NCBI RefSeq assembly: GCF_902498805.1
Contig: NZ_LR701582.1
Span: 1-64,000 of the forward strand
Reading direction: 5' to 3'
Length of the DNA stretch: 64,000 bases
DNA from: Imperialibacter sp. EC-SDR9
Lineage (GTDB): Bacteria > Bacteroidota > Bacteroidia > Cytophagales > Cyclobacteriaceae
Shown here: positions 33,058-43,098 of the stretch, piece after piece
Numbering within the stretch: the first letter of the stretch is position 1
Layout: each line of letters starts with the position of its first letter
The notes under the pieces: model-generated
Told to the model about the DNA's origin: nothing
The model's input: the letters and a program-made list of their open reading frames with translations, nothing else
The model's database searches: none
Translations under genes and position numbers: made by a program

Positions 33058-35277
33058 ATGGAAAAGTTATTTTGGTCAGTGATTTTTATTCTTTGTGTCT
33101 CGTTTTCTGTCAAGACAGAGGCACAAATAGCCAGCATCGATAGCCTGGAAGTTGAGTTGAAGTTGGTAAAATCGGATACAGCCCGGCTGAGAGTTTACAT
33201 CGACCTGATTGAGCTTTACGATAAACTTGCTCCCTCCGAGAAGGCCATGCAAAGAGTGCTTGAAGGCCTGGATCTTGCCAAGAGAACTGGCAACGAATTT
33301 GCTCAGGCAAAACTCCTGCAATTCCGTGGACAAATTTATAATGAGCTTTACCGGTCAGACTATGATGGTGCGTTGTCATTTTTAGCCCAATCTATTCAGC
33401 TGCATAGAAAACTCTTAAAAGCCAATCCAGGCAATTTTGCTCAGCAACGGGAAATTGTAAGTGTACTTAACAGCACGGGTTACATTTATTGGCAGTGGGG
33501 CAAGCTCGTTACAAGCCTTTTTTACTATGACTCCACCATTCAATTAGGAAATAAATTAAGGTTGGTCGACTCAACTGACTTCCGGACCAACAGGCTTCTC
33601 GGTATTGCACTGAATAGCAAGGGGGCAGTGTTGTGGGGGTTGGGTAATTATAGTGAAGCCATTGAAAGCTATATAGATGCGACTGCCTATTTCGAACAGT
33701 TGGGCATGACCAAGTTTCTAAGCCTGGCGATGTCCAACATAGGGCTCATCTACGAGTCGTGGGGACAAAAAGAGGACGCTCTTTTTTATTTTAAAAGGGC
33801 GGTGACCCTCGCCAGGGAAGCAGAGGATCAGTCGGCTACCGGGTATGCACTCAACAATATGGGCAGCTTCATGCGTTCGGCGGCACAGTACGATTCTGCA
33901 CTATATTATTTTCAATTGTCGCTGGAAGAATATGCTGAGGATAACATAGGTGGGATTTGGCTGAACTTAAATGGCTTTGGAAAGACATACGCCAAAATGC
34001 AAGCTTACGACAAAAGCCTCGACTACTTTTTCAAAGCTTTGCAATTGGCCGAGGAAACAAACTCCGACTACAGGCGAGCACTTGCCAAGCAAAGTATATC
34101 GTCGACCATGGCAGATAAGGGAGACTACAAGAATGCACTTCAGTTTGCCAACGAGAGCAATGCCGTCGCCGAAAAGTATGGATACAAGGAAATAGTTAAG
34201 GACAACTACCTCAATATATCCAGGGTGTATTCACTCCAAAATAACTATCAAAAGGCATATGAAACCTACCAGCGATATTCCGAGGTCAAAGATTCATTGT
34301 TTTCTGATGAAAAGTTTCGGCAGATCACACTCATGAAGGAACAGTTTGAAGCGGAAAAGAAAGAAAACGAAAACGAGTTGCTCAGGAGAGATAGCCTGCT
34401 TCGGGATCAGGATTTGCAGCGAGCCCGCCTTGAGCAATATGGGCTGATCATATTGCTAATCGCAATGTTGACTTTCGGAGGGTATTTTGTGGTGACCAAC
34501 AAGAAAATCAAGGGTATCAATAAAGTGCTCACCGGAAAAAATCTGGAGATAACCCGGCAAAAGGAGGAGCTGGCGTTGCAGGCAGAGGCGCTCAGGAAGT
34601 CGAATGAGATAAAGAACCTTATGTTTTCCATCGTTTCTCACGATTTACGAGGGCCTATTGTGAACCTGGGTGGGTTAGTCGGACTAATTAGCAATGAGTC
34701 AATTTCGAAAGAGGAGTTCCAAAAATTGCTCCCAACTGTCTTGACTAATATTGGCAGCCTCACCGCTCTGACCGACAACTTGCTCTACTGGGCAAGGAGC
34801 CAGATGGAAGGGATAAAGGCCGTGCCTCAAAGGTTTGATATCAAGGAACATTTGGGGCCGAAAATGCAGCTGTACGAAAGAGCAGCGCTTGAGAAGGGAA
34901 TTATATGCATTGATAACCTGGAGCCCGCCACTATGGTATATGCTGACCCATATATGGTTGAGTTGGTGGTTCGTAACCTGGTAAGCAATGCTATTAAATT
35001 TTGCAACGCTGGCGACACCATCACCACTTCCTCAAAAGAAGCAAATGATTTTGTGGAAATAACAGTACAGGATACGGGGCAGGGCATACCACCTGAATAT
35101 ATGGAGCGCATATTTAATGACATTCAGTTCACAACACTCGGCACCAAAAACGAGAAAGGAGTTGGCCTTGGATTGATGATGTGCAAGCATTTTGTGGAGG
35201 TGATTGGTGGCAGGATTTGGGTGGAAAGCATCTTCAAAAAAGGAAGCAGCTTTCATTTTACAATTCCCGTTTCCTGA
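33058..35277 (+). CDS. TPR sensor histidine kinase
   Basis: A 739-residue protein with a signal peptide (MEKLFWSVIFILCVSFSVKTEA), a periplasmic TPR array (about 30-410; repeats such as ALNSKGAVLWGLGNYSEAIE and ALNNMGSFMRSAAQYDSALYYFQ), a membrane helix (about 459-480), a coiled coil, and a HisKA/HATPase module: SIVSHDLRGPIVN with the phosphoacceptor His near 527, NLVSNAIKF (N box), DTGQGIP and GVGLGLMMCKHFV. This is an orthodox kinase, unlike the LytS-type kinase at 11476. No response regulator is adjacent. ATG 33058 is preferred to the GTG six bases before it. Confidence 0.9.
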   Translation: MEKLFWSVIFILCVSFSVKTEAQIASIDSLEVELKLVKSDTARLRVYIDLIELYDKLAPSEKAMQRVLEGLDLAKRTGNEFAQAKLLQFRGQIYNELYRSDYDGALSFLAQSIQLHRKLLKANPGNFAQQREIVSVLNSTGYIYWQWGKLVTSLFYYDSTIQLGNKLRLVDSTDFRTNRLLGIALNSKGAVLWGLGNYSEAIESYIDATAYFEQLGMTKFLSLAMSNIGLIYESWGQKEDALFYFKRAVTLAREAEDQSATGYALNNMGSFMRSAAQYDSALYYFQLSLEEYAEDNIGGIWLNLNGFGKTYAKMQAYDKSLDYFFKALQLAEETNSDYRRALAKQSISSTMADKGDYKNALQFANESNAVAEKYGYKEIVKDNYLNISRVYSLQNNYQKAYETYQRYSEVKDSLFSDEKFRQITLMKEQFEAEKKENENELLRRDSLLRDQDLQRARLEQYGLIILLIAMLTFGGYFVVTNKKIKGINKVLTGKNLEITRQKEELALQAEALRKSNEIKNLMFSIVSHDLRGPIVNLGGLVGLISNESISKEEFQKLLPTVLTNIGSLTALTDNLLYWARSQMEGIKAVPQRFDIKEHLGPKMQLYERAALEKGIICIDNLEPATMVYADPYMVELVVRNLVSNAIKFCNAGDTITTSSKEANDFVEITVQDTGQGIPPEYMERIFNDIQFTTLGTKNEKGVGLGLMMCKHFVEVIGGRIWVESIFKKGSSFHFTIPVS

Positions 35278-35461
35278 GATAATGCCTTCCGGGAGGAAAG
35301 TCAAAACGATAAAATCCCAGCATTGAGTTAGGTCAAATCAGCTGATCAACCCTGGAGGTATTGAAGGGGACATTATGTGCCATCTACCGGCTGTGCTATT
35401 TTTTTGCTGGTCCAAAGCATATTGTCTCACCACTTTAAAAGCATTTTCCAATTCTATTCCT

Positions 35462-35469
35462 TAATTTTG
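35462..35469 (+). promoter_or_regulatory. Putative -7 element of leu operon
   Basis: TAATTTTG fits TAnnTTTG, placing transcription start near 35476 and leaving a leader of about 70 bases before leuC. The leader shows no obvious leucine-rich peptide or terminator-type attenuator. No well placed -33 TTG is seen. Confidence 0.4.
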
Positions 35470-35544
35470 CACCCTCTTTTGAATTAGTAATTGCGCTTTT
35501 TCAGAATTATTATCGCAAGACAACACTTAAAGACAGAATAAAAA

Positions 35545-36942
35545 ATGGGAAGCACGCTGTTTGATAAAATTTGGGATGCCCATGTGGTAAAGGAGATCAA
35601 GGACGGCCCGAGCGTTTTGTATATTGACAAACACCTCATTCACGAGGTTACGAGCCCTCAGGCCTTTGGAGGCATCGAAAAGAGGGGAGTGCCAGTGTTT
35701 AGGCCGGAAAGAACAGTAGCTACGCCAGATCACAATATTCCAACGATCGATCAGCACCTGACCATCAAAGACCAGCTTTCAAAGTTTCAGGTAGACAAAC
35801 TGACTGAGAACTGCGAAAGGCACGGCATCACACTATACGGCATCAATCATCCTTATCAGGGTATTGTGCACGTGGTGGGGCCTCAAATGGGTATCACCCA
35901 GCCTGGCATGACCATCGTTTGTGGCGATAGTCACACCTCAACTCATGGTGCATTTGGTAGCATTGCTTTTGGTATAGGCACCAGCGAAGTCGAGATGGTG
36001 TTGGCTACCCAGTGCATCATGCAGCCCAAGCCAAAGAAGATGAAAATCACAGTCAATGGCGACCTGCACAAGTCGGTAACTGCCAAAGACCTTATTCTTT
36101 ATATTATTTCCAAAATCTCTGCATCTGGTGGCACAGGCTACTTTGTAGAGTATGCAGGCTCAGCATTTACCAGTCTTTCTATGGAAGGGCGTATGACCGT
36201 TTGCAACATGAGCATCGAAATGGGTGCCCGTGGTGGTTTGATCGCTCCTGATGAAAAGACATTTGAATACATCAAAGGCAGAGAGTTTGCGCCAAAAGGT
36301 GCTGACTGGGACAAGGCTGTGGCCAAATGGAAACAGCTTTACTCTGACACCGATGCGAAATTTGATAAGGAGCTGACGTACGATGCTTCTGACATCGAGC
36401 CAATGATCACCTACGGCACCAACCCTGGCATGGGTGCTAAAATCAAGTCGCACATTCCGAAGCTGGATGAGATGCCAGCCAGCGAGAGATTGTCGTTCGA
36501 AAAATCGATGAAATACATGGGCTTCAATGCTGGCGACGAATTGCAAGGCAAGCCTATCGACTATGTGTTCGTAGGTAGCTGTACCAACGGCCGTATCGAA
36601 GACCTTCGTGCTGTAGCTGAATTTGTGAAAGGAAAGAAGAAAGCAGACAATATCACCGCATGGATTGTGCCCGGCTCAAAAATGGTGGAAAAAATGGCCA
36701 TTGAAGAAGGCATAGTGGCAACACTGGAGGCTGCCGGCTTCAAAATGCGTCAACCTGGCTGTTCGGCATGTTTGGCAATGAATGATGATAAAATTCCATC
36801 TGGCAAATACGCCGTATCTACTTCAAACAGAAACTTCGAAGGAAGGCAGGGCCCGGGCTCAAGAACATTGTTGGCCAGCCCGCTAACGGCAGCTGCTGTG
36901 GCAGTTACCGGTCACTTAGTCGACCCCAGAGAAGTAATGTAA
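35545..36942 (+). CDS. leuC: 3-isopropylmalate dehydratase large subunit
   Basis: A 465-residue aconitase-family subunit that, with LeuD, isomerises 2-isopropylmalate to 3-isopropylmalate in leucine synthesis. Visible hallmarks: [24 protein letters not shown], the first Fe-S cysteine in [13 protein letters not shown] (about residue 349) and the other two in [11 protein letters not shown], and [20 protein letters not shown]. Length is normal. It is the first gene of leuC-leuD-leuA-leuB, with a 23-base gap to leuD. Confidence 0.97.
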   Translation: MGSTLFDKIWDAHVVKEIKDGPSVLYIDKHLIHEVTSPQAFGGIEKRGVPVFRPERTVATPDHNIPTIDQHLTIKDQLSKFQVDKLTENCERHGITLYGINHPYQGIVHVVGPQMGITQPGMTIVCGDSHTSTHGAFGSIAFGIGTSEVEMVLATQCIMQPKPKKMKITVNGDLHKSVTAKDLILYIISKISASGGTGYFVEYAGSAFTSLSMEGRMTVCNMSIEMGARGGLIAPDEKTFEYIKGREFAPKGADWDKAVAKWKQLYSDTDAKFDKELTYDASDIEPMITYGTNPGMGAKIKSHIPKLDEMPASERLSFEKSMKYMGFNAGDELQGKPIDYVFVGSCTNGRIEDLRAVAEFVKGKKKADNITAWIVPGSKMVEKMAIEEGIVATLEAAGFKMRQPGCSACLAMNDDKIPSGKYAVSTSNRNFEGRQGPGSRTLLASPLTAAAVAVTGHLVDPREVM

Positions 36943-36965
36943 TTCACCCTAATCAGAACACTATC

Positions 36966-37559
36966 ATGGCAAAAGATAAATTCCATACCCTAGTAAGTCG
37001 TGCGGTACCTGTCGACGTTGAAAACGTTGACACAGATCAGATTATTCCTGCCAGGTTTTTGAAGGCAACCACCCGGGAGGGATTTGGTGACAACCTGTTC
37101 CGTGACTGGCGATACGATAAAGACAATCAGCCAATTCCTGAATTTCCGTTAAACAACCCTAAGTACAGTGGAAAAATCCTGGTGGGTGGCAAGAACTTCG
37201 GCTCAGGTTCCAGCCGTGAGCACGCTGCCTGGGCAATTTACGATGCTGGCTTTAGGGTAGTTGTATCAAGCTTTTTTGCTGACATTTTTAAAGGCAATGC
37301 CCTGAACACTGGCCTTCTTCCTGTAACAGTTTCTGAAAGGTTCCTGCGCAAGATTTTTGATGCGATTGAAAAAGATCCAAAAGCTGAATTCGAAACCAAT
37401 CTGGTGGATCAGACTTTCACCATCCTGGCTACAGGCGAGAAGGAAAGTTTCGAGATCAACACCTACAAAAAAGAGTGCATGATCAACGGTTTCGATGACA
37501 TAGACTACCTGTTGAACATTAAAAAAGACATTGAAGCATTCGAAGTTTCAAGGGCTTAA
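36966..37559 (+). CDS. leuD: 3-isopropylmalate dehydratase small subunit
   Basis: A 197-residue swivel-domain subunit that completes the active site of LeuC. Motifs: [21 protein letters not shown], the substrate loop [47 protein letters not shown]. Normal length. Ten bases separate it from the next gene, consistent with one mRNA. Confidence 0.97.
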   Translation: MAKDKFHTLVSRAVPVDVENVDTDQIIPARFLKATTREGFGDNLFRDWRYDKDNQPIPEFPLNNPKYSGKILVGGKNFGSGSSREHAAWAIYDAGFRVVVSSFFADIFKGNALNTGLLPVTVSERFLRKIFDAIEKDPKAEFETNLVDQTFTILATGEKESFEINTYKKECMINGFDDIDYLLNIKKDIEAFEVSRA

Positions 37560-37568
37560 GCCAATTCC

Positions 37569-39083
37569 ATGAAGGTTGAAATAATGGATACGACCCTCAG
37601 AGATGGGGAGCAGACTTCTGGTGTCTCTTTTACCGACAGTGAAAAGCTGACGATAGCGCAGCTATTGCTGGAGGAGCTGAACATCGACCGGATTGAGGTG
37701 GCGTCGGCTCGTGTATCCGAAGGAGAACTGAAGGGAGCAACGAAAATACTGAATTGGGCCGGGCAAAACGGATTTCTTGACCGGGTGGAAGTACTTGGCT
37801 TTGTCGACAAAAACATTTCTGTCGATTGGATCAAAAACTCCGGTGGCAAAGTGCTCAATCTGCTTTGCAAAGGCTCCCGCAAGCATTGTGAAGGCCAGCT
37901 CAAAAAAACGGTGGAACAGCACTTGGCCGATATTGCCGAAACAGTTGGCTATGCACACAGTCAGGGGCTCATTATCAATGTGTACCTCGAAGATTGGTCG
38001 AACGGTATGCGCACCTCGCCCGACTATGTAGATACCATGATTGAGGGGCTACTGAAGATGCCGATCAAAAGAATCATGCTGCCGGACACACTTGGGATCT
38101 TGAACCACAAAGAGTCATACGACTTCTGCAAGGCCGTGACCACTAAATTCCCTCAGGCTCACTTCGACTTTCATGCCCACAACGACTACGACCTGAGTAC
38201 GGCCAATGTATATGCGGCACTGGAAGCTGGTATTTACGGCGTGCATACCACACTAAATGGCCTCGGTGAAAGAGCAGGTAATGTGGCGTTGTCCAGCGTA
38301 ATAGGCATAGTGAAAGATCACCTTCACCTCGATATGCAGGTGGATGAGACCAAGCTTTACAAGGTTTGCAAAATTGTGGAGTCATTCTCTGGTGTTCGGA
38401 TTCCCGGCAACAAGCCATTGATCGGTGAGTTTGTGTTCACTCAAACCAGCGGCATTCATGCCGATGGCGACAGCAAAGACAATTTGTACCACAACAGCCT
38501 GAGCCCCGATCGCTTCGGAAGGAGTTATTCTTATGCGCTTGGCAAAATGTCAGGCAAGGCCAACATCAAGAAGAACCTTGAAGAGCTGGGCATTGAGCTG
38601 AGCAAAGAGGATACCAAGAAGATTACTGAAAGAATTATTGAATTAGGGGATAAAAAGGAGACGATTACAAAAGAGGATCTTCCCTTTATTATCAACGACG
38701 TGCTTCGTAGCGAAAAGATCGAGCAGCATGTCATCATCAAGAATTACTCACTGTCGGTCGCTCAGGGGCTGAAGTCCATGGCCACGCTTTCCATCCAGAT
38801 TGGTGGTAAGACATACGAGAAAACCGCCGCAGGCGACGGTCAGTACGATGCGTTCATGAACTCGCTGACGGCCATTTACGACGACTTTGGGCGCAAGCTG
38901 CCCAAACTGATAGACTACGAGGTGCAGATTCCTCCGGGAGGTGAAACCGATGCTTTGGTAATCACTTCCATTACGTGGGAGAACGGCAAGAAATTCAAAA
39001 CCAGGGGATTAGACCCTGACCAGACCGTGGCGGCCATTAAGGCGACCATTAAGATGTTGAACATTATTGAAAATCATAAATAA
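37569..39083 (+). CDS. 2-isopropylmalate synthase-type (LeuA/CimA family) enzyme
   Basis: A 504-residue HMGL-like TIM barrel plus C-terminal regulatory domain. It starts [16 protein letters not shown]-like (metal/substrate DTTLRDGEQ, residues 7-15), has [16 protein letters not shown] and [15 protein letters not shown], and a LeuA-dimer regulatory domain from about 370 ([19 protein letters not shown]...[14 protein letters not shown]). It condenses acetyl-CoA with a 2-keto acid. Position between leuD and leuB argues for 2-isopropylmalate synthase, but this Bacteroidota branch is also close to citramalate and homocitrate synthases and the keto-acid specificity cannot be read from the sequence. 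Five bases separate it from leuB. Confidence 0.9.
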   Translation: MKVEIMDTTLRDGEQTSGVSFTDSEKLTIAQLLLEELNIDRIEVASARVSEGELKGATKILNWAGQNGFLDRVEVLGFVDKNISVDWIKNSGGKVLNLLCKGSRKHCEGQLKKTVEQHLADIAETVGYAHSQGLIINVYLEDWSNGMRTSPDYVDTMIEGLLKMPIKRIMLPDTLGILNHKESYDFCKAVTTKFPQAHFDFHAHNDYDLSTANVYAALEAGIYGVHTTLNGLGERAGNVALSSVIGIVKDHLHLDMQVDETKLYKVCKIVESFSGVRIPGNKPLIGEFVFTQTSGIHADGDSKDNLYHNSLSPDRFGRSYSYALGKMSGKANIKKNLEELGIELSKEDTKKITERIIELGDKKETITKEDLPFIINDVLRSEKIEQHVIIKNYSLSVAQGLKSMATLSIQIGGKTYEKTAAGDGQYDAFMNSLTAIYDDFGRKLPKLIDYEVQIPPGGETDALVITSITWENGKKFKTRGLDPDQTVAAIKATIKMLNIIENHK

Positions 39084-39088
39084 GGAGC

Positions 39089-40153
39089 ATGCAGTATAAA
39101 ATAGCCACCCTTCCCGGAGACGGAATAGGCCCTGAAATCGTAGACCAGGCCATCAAAGTATTGAAAGCCATAGGTGAAAAATACGGACATAGTTTTGACT
39201 TCCAGTTTGCCTTAACGGGTGCAGCTGCCATCGACAAAGTAGGCGAGCCTTACCCTGATGCCACACATGAAATCTGCATGGCTGCTGATGCGGTGCTTTT
39301 CGGTGCTATTGGCGACCCTAAGTATGACAACGATCCTAAAGCCAAAGTAAGACCTGAGCAGGGATTGTTGGGCATGAGAAAGAAGCTTGGCTTGTATGCC
39401 AACATTCGCCCGGTGGCTACCTTTCCTTCGCTGATCGACAAGAGCCCATTGAAGAACGACCGGGTAGAAGGCGCTGACTTTGTGGTGGTGCGTGAGCTAA
39501 CAGGTGGCATCTACTTCGGTCAGCCAAGAGGCAGAACTGAGGATCAGAAGACGGCTTTTGATACATGCGTGTACTCAGTGGATGAGATTGAAAGAATCTT
39601 GAAGCTGGCGTTTGAGTACGCTGGTAAAAGAAACAAAAGACTGACTGTTGTTGACAAAGCCAACGTGCTGGCCAGCTCCCGTCTGTGGAGGGAAGTGTCA
39701 CAGCGGATGGAGAAAGACTACCCTGAAATTACTGTCGACTACATGTTTGTGGACAATGCTGCCATGCAGCTGATCCAGTGGCCCAAGAAGTTTGATGTGA
39801 TGGTGACAGAGAATATGTTCGGTGACATCCTTTCTGATGAAGCCAGTGTGATTACTGGGTCACTTGGCTTGTTACCGTCAGCGTCTGTTGGTTTGCATAC
39901 TTCAGTGTTTGAACCTATCCACGGTTCATACCCTCAGGCGGCTGGCAAAAACATCGCCAACCCGGTGGCAACCATTCTTTCAGCCGCTATGCTGCTGGAA
40001 TCTTTCAACCTATTGGATGAAGCAAAGAAGATAAAAGATGCCGTGAACGCCTCGCTTGATGCGAATTTCGTTACTGAAGACATCAGCAAGGAAGCTTCTA
40101 AATCAACCTCTGAGGTAGGCGACTGGGTAGCTGATTGGGTGAAGAAGAATTGA
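39089..40153 (+). CDS. leuB: 3-isopropylmalate dehydrogenase
   Basis: A 354-residue beta-decarboxylating dehydrogenase that oxidises 3-isopropylmalate to 2-ketoisocaproate with NAD. Motifs: [14 protein letters not shown] at the N-terminus, [50 protein letters not shown], and the metal/cofactor region [28 protein letters not shown] and [19 protein letters not shown]. Length normal. It ends the leu operon and is followed by an intrinsic terminator. Confidence 0.97.
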   Translation: MQYKIATLPGDGIGPEIVDQAIKVLKAIGEKYGHSFDFQFALTGAAAIDKVGEPYPDATHEICMAADAVLFGAIGDPKYDNDPKAKVRPEQGLLGMRKKLGLYANIRPVATFPSLIDKSPLKNDRVEGADFVVVRELTGGIYFGQPRGRTEDQKTAFDTCVYSVDEIERILKLAFEYAGKRNKRLTVVDKANVLASSRLWREVSQRMEKDYPEITVDYMFVDNAAMQLIQWPKKFDVMVTENMFGDILSDEASVITGSLGLLPSASVGLHTSVFEPIHGSYPQAAGKNIANPVATILSAAMLLESFNLLDEAKKIKDAVNASLDANFVTEDISKEASKSTSEVGDWVADWVKKN

Positions 40154-40187
40154 TATTTCTTCGCAAATTCTTGTAAACGGAATCATC

Positions 40188-40225
40188 AAGGCGCAAAGGG
40201 ATAAATGTTCTCTTTGCGCCTTTTT
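40188..40225 (+). terminator. Intrinsic terminator of leu operon
   Basis: AAGGCGCAAAG (40188-40198) pairs exactly with CTTTGCGCCTT (40212-40222) across a 13-base loop and runs into TTTTT. It starts 34 bases after leuB. The same GCGCAAAG/CTTTGCG sequence type recurs at 44084-44140, so it may be a dispersed element used as terminator. Confidence 0.8.
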
Positions 40226-40302
40226 AGTTTTAGTGAAATCTTTGAGGAATGTCCTAATACCCATGTCAGAAAAAGATGGAAAGCTCGATAGACGAAATAC
40301 AA

Positions 40303-40536
40303 TCAAAGTTTACCCAACAACGCAATAAATTCTTCTGGGGTAATGTCAATTTGCCTCAATATTGCTCTAGTTAAAGACCGGCTGATGTCTGTACCCTTGT
40401 GGTGTGGGAGTGTTGTATATCTTCCATCCGGGTGCCGGTAAAAAACATGGCTTCCTTTTTGTCTTTTTATCTCAAAGCCAAGCGACAAAAGTAGTAGTTC
40501 AAATGTCTTTGAATTGATAATAGGGAGCTTGTTCAC
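40303..40536 (-). CDS. hicA: HicA-family toxin
   Basis: A 77-residue double-stranded-RNA-binding-type mRNA interferase. The core is LPIINSKTFELLLLSLGFEIKRQKGSHVFYRHPDGRYTTLPHHKGTDISRSLTRAILRQIDI, with the catalytic His in GSH. HicA cleaves mRNA when not bound by HicB. A GTG start at 40536 is chosen because it overlaps the HicB stop codon as GTGA and gives the family length; a longer frame from 40614 would run through the HicB coding region. Confidence 0.9.
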   Translation of the reverse strand: MNKLPIINSKTFELLLLSLGFEIKRQKGSHVFYRHPDGRYTTLPHHKGTDISRSLTRAILRQIDITPEEFIALLGKL

Positions 40537-40763
40537 ACCGAAACCGATATTTGCTGGAAGCCAATAAATTCTGACAAATTGCCGAGTTCCTCCGGGCTTA
40601 ACTCTTCCAGGCAAAGCTCCACTACCTCTTTCAAGTTGGTCTGCAGCTCGTCGAGTGTGCTCGCCTGTGTATGTGCACCGGGTAGGTTAGGGATCATGCC
40701 TATGTAAAGCCCGGTTTCTTTGTCTTTCTCTATTTGCGCAGTGAACAGATAGCTTGTTTTCAT
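40533..40763 (-). CDS. hicB: HicB-family antitoxin
   Basis: A 76-residue protein with the HicB RNase-H-like fold: YLFTAQIEKDKETGLYIGMIPNLPGAHTQASTLDELQTNLKEVVELCLEE. It lacks the C-terminal helix-turn-helix of longer HicB proteins, so any autoregulation would need another DNA-binding route. It is upstream of hicA, reverse of the E. coli hicAB order but common in other genomes. It neutralises the adjacent HicA toxin. Confidence 0.9.
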   Translation of the reverse strand: MKTSYLFTAQIEKDKETGLYIGMIPNLPGAHTQASTLDELQTNLKEVVELCLEELSPEELGNLSEFIGFQQISVSV

Positions 40764-40854
40764 GAATATACATCTTATGACTATAAAGATAATGATAACA
40801 ATTTTAGTTTCAGCATAGGAAACGAGCTCTCAATACATCATTTGAAATGGCACC

Positions 40855-41238
40855 TTAACGTGACTCTTTCGTTATCCTTCTCCACATCCATTCTGAAAGG
40901 AAAACAAGGCTCCAAACCCCCAGCACGTCGCTGAGCATGTCTGCCAGCTCAAAGGTTCTCGTGGCAAAGGCTAATTGGGTAAACTCTTCAGCTACGGCAA
41001 AGGTCAGCACAATCACTCCAGCCATGTTGATATCCAGCGTTCGGATTTTTAATCGTCTGAATTTCAGTGCTACGTTGATCAGGCCTGCAAGAAACCCAAA
41101 GAGCATGAAATGCCCCACCTTGTCGCCAAGGGGAACACCTTCAATAATCTTCATTAAGCCGAGCTTGTGGTTGGTGTCGGCCATCACAATAATGAAGCAG
41201 ATGAAAGCAAAAAAGAGGAGGGAAGGAATGTATCTCAT
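40855..41238 (-). CDS. VanZ-family membrane protein
   Basis: A 127-residue integral membrane protein with four predicted helices (about 5-20, 42-60, 70-88 and 102-120). The VanZ signature segments GDKVGHFMLFGFLAGL and AVAEEFTQLAFATRTFELADMLSDVLGVWSL are clear. VanZ gives weak teicoplanin resistance in enterococci; the role of Bacteroidota homologues is unknown. Monocistronic. Confidence 0.88.
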   Translation of the reverse strand: MRYIPSLLFFAFICFIIVMADTNHKLGLMKIIEGVPLGDKVGHFMLFGFLAGLINVALKFRRLKIRTLDINMAGVIVLTFAVAEEFTQLAFATRTFELADMLSDVLGVWSLVFLSEWMWRRITKESR

Positions 41239-41290
41239 TTTGTTTTAAGTTTAGTTTGGTAAGGAAAGATGTTTTAAAGGCTAAATCATT

Positions 41291-41373
41291 GTCAGGTTGA
41301 GCTTGTCGAAACCCATTCATACATCATTTGCTAAAGCACTTCGACACCGACCTGGAAGGGGCTCAGTGTGACA
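41291..41373. repeat. Dispersed inverted element (TCAGGTTGAGCTTGTCGAA type)
   Basis: GTCAGGTTGAGCTTGTCGAA (41291-41310) and a partner reading TTCGACACCGACCTGG...GCTCAGTGTGACA (about 41340-41373) make a loose inverted repeat of a type scattered in many Bacteroidota intergenic regions. It lies between the VanZ gene and the 3' end of creD and carries no gene. Confidence 0.5.
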
Positions 41374-41414
41374 TTGCGTTTTGAAAGCCTATAAAACACC
41401 TTTCAATTAGAAGT

Positions 41415-42755
41415 TTACTCAGTAGCAATATTCAATTTGTACCAGTTGATATTTCTGGTGAAGTACATGGTGATGGCCAGGATGATTGTAAGGCCAATGC
41501 TGCCCATCAGTAGCGCATAGTCAGCCAGCTGAAGCGTAACGAACAAGAAGCCGTAGATGCCAATCAACGTAGCCACCAGCAGCATGGAAAGCTTCGGCAT
41601 TTTGAAGACACTCATGGAATACAACGAAATCATGCCGACTATCGCACAGGTGGAGATGGCGTAAGCCAGGTTAAAGTTGGCGTGCTCAGAGATGGAGATC
41701 AGCAGGATGTAGAAAAGTGACAAGGCCAATCCCACAAGTGTATATTGGAAAGGGTGGATTTTTCGGCCGTTGAGTATCTCTACCAGAAAGAAGATAAGGA
41801 ATGTAAGCACAATTGTCATGATGGCATATTTAGCTGACCGCATCGATTTCTGATAGTCATCCAGAGGCAAGATAAGATCCACACCAAAGGCCGAATTTTG
41901 CAGCTTCTCGGCTTCCCCCGAGCCGATCCACGACTGAGGGAAGTTCCGGTTGAGCTGAAGCACTTTCCAGTTGGCAGAAAAGCCAGCATCGCTCACTTCC
42001 CGATCGTCAGGAATGAAGTTGCCATTGAAACTGGGACTGGGCCATGCCGAAGTCAGCTTGATATTGGTGTTGCTGCCAAGCGGGGTGAACGACAGATTCC
42101 GGCTTCCCTGAAGCTTGAGGTCAAAGCCAAAAGCGAGGTCTTTCCCAAAAGCGTCGGTCAGGTCGGGTACTGCGACGGTAAAGCCAGCATAGGCGATGTC
42201 CGAAATGCGTGACCCAGGCTCTACTTTCAGATCACGGTTATTCCATTTGACTACCACATCGTCTTCAATACCTCTCAGGTCTGAAATACCGATGGTAAGA
42301 AACGCCTGTCCCCACCTGATGGTCTTCAGGTTATTTTCATCGGGCATTTTGTCGATGACGAAGCTGCCATTCACAGCCAATGCCGATCTGTAAACGACAA
42401 TTTCGTAAATACCTCGCCTGAGCTTTTCCGGGTCAACTGTCCCGTTGATATCGAGAGACTTAGGCAGTATATGCCAATATTTCACCGTTTCCACGGTTTT
42501 GTCCTCTTTCAGGTATTCGTACACGAGAGGCACTGTGAGTATGGGGCCATTCACCAGTTGGCTATTGGCCCATTTGCCGCTGACTTCCGACACAGCTGCA
42601 TTGTTGAGGTGTTCACGTTCGCTGATGATCGAGGTGATCATGGAAGTGGGTATCAGTAACAACAACACCAAAATGGTAATGGTGGTGAGCTTTAACATCA
42701 CTGAATTCTTAATCCAGTTGTTTACTTTTTCTAGCGGAGTGGTTTCATTTTCCAT
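41415..42755 (-). CDS. creD: CreD-like inner membrane protein
   Basis: A 446-residue member of the CreD (inner membrane protein, cell-envelope integrity) family. One helix lies near the N-terminus (LKLTTITILVLLLLIPTSMI), followed by a large periplasmic domain (PVLTVPLVYEY-like segment PILTVPLVYEY, ILPKSLDINGTVDPEKLRRGIYEIVVYRS, SQSWIGSGEAEK region) and a C-terminal set of about five helices. CreD is linked to envelope stress and beta-lactam response in Gram-negatives. The longer frame from 42788 starts with TTG inside a palindromic operator, so ATG 42755 is chosen. It follows the winged-helix regulator gene by 52 bases and has its own operator. Confidence 0.92.
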   Translation of the reverse strand: MENETTPLEKVNNWIKNSVMLKLTTITILVLLLLIPTSMITSIISEREHLNNAAVSEVSGKWANSQLVNGPILTVPLVYEYLKEDKTVETVKYWHILPKSLDINGTVDPEKLRRGIYEIVVYRSALAVNGSFVIDKMPDENNLKTIRWGQAFLTIGISDLRGIEDDVVVKWNNRDLKVEPGSRISDIAYAGFTVAVPDLTDAFGKDLAFGFDLKLQGSRNLSFTPLGSNTNIKLTSAWPSPSFNGNFIPDDREVSDAGFSANWKVLQLNRNFPQSWIGSGEAEKLQNSAFGVDLILPLDDYQKSMRSAKYAIMTIVLTFLIFFLVEILNGRKIHPFQYTLVGLALSLFYILLISISEHANFNLAYAISTCAIVGMISLYSMSVFKMPKLSMLLVATLIGIYGFLFVTLQLADYALLMGSIGLTIILAITMYFTRNINWYKLNIATE

Positions 42756-42773
42756 GTTTACTGAATTTAAAAG

Positions 42774-42791
42774 TACTTTGTTTTTCAAAGT
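42774..42791. promoter_or_regulatory. Palindromic operator upstream of creD
   Basis: ACTTTG-N5-CAAAGT (42775-42791) is an exact six-base inverted repeat 19 bases before the creD ATG. The 30-base context ATTTAAAAGTACTTTGT...CAAAGT.AAT matches the site at 43720-43738 with only two differences. The likely binder is the winged-helix regulator encoded between the two sites. Confidence 0.65.
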
Positions 42792-42807
42792 GAATAGATA
42801 AAATTTT

Positions 42808-43098
42808 TTACTTCAAAAGCTGTTCAATGGCCTTGATATGTTTAACAAAAGCTTCTTTTCCTTCCGAAGTGGCCATGTATTTGGTGTTGGGTTTTCGCTC
42901 AATAAACTCCTTTTGAACGGAAATGTAAGTGCTCGTTTCCAGCGACTTCAGGTGGGTGGCCAGGTTGCCGTCTGTGACGTCGAGGAGGCTTTTGAATGAG
43001 TTGAAATCCATGGCATCGTTCACCATCAGGGCAGACATAATGCCCAGGCGAATCTTGTTTTCGAACGCCTTGTTCAGGTCTTTCAGCAGCTCTTTCAC
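42808..43098 (-). CDS. Winged-helix transcription regulator
   Basis: A 96-residue DNA-binding protein: LLKDLNKAFENKIRLGIMSALMVNDAMDFNSFKSLLDVTDGNLATHLKSLETSTYISVQKEFIERKPNTKYMATSEGKEAFVKHI, the winged helix (HTH_34/ MarR-ArsR-like) common beside creD in Bacteroidota. GTG 43098 is chosen as start because it overlaps the upstream stop as GTGA and removes 32 non-homologous residues that overlap the preceding gene. It probably regulates both the operon and creD through the two matching palindromes. Confidence 0.87.
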   Translation of the reverse strand: MKELLKDLNKAFENKIRLGIMSALMVNDAMDFNSFKSLLDVTDGNLATHLKSLETSTYISVQKEFIERKPNTKYMATSEGKEAFVKHIKAIEQLLK

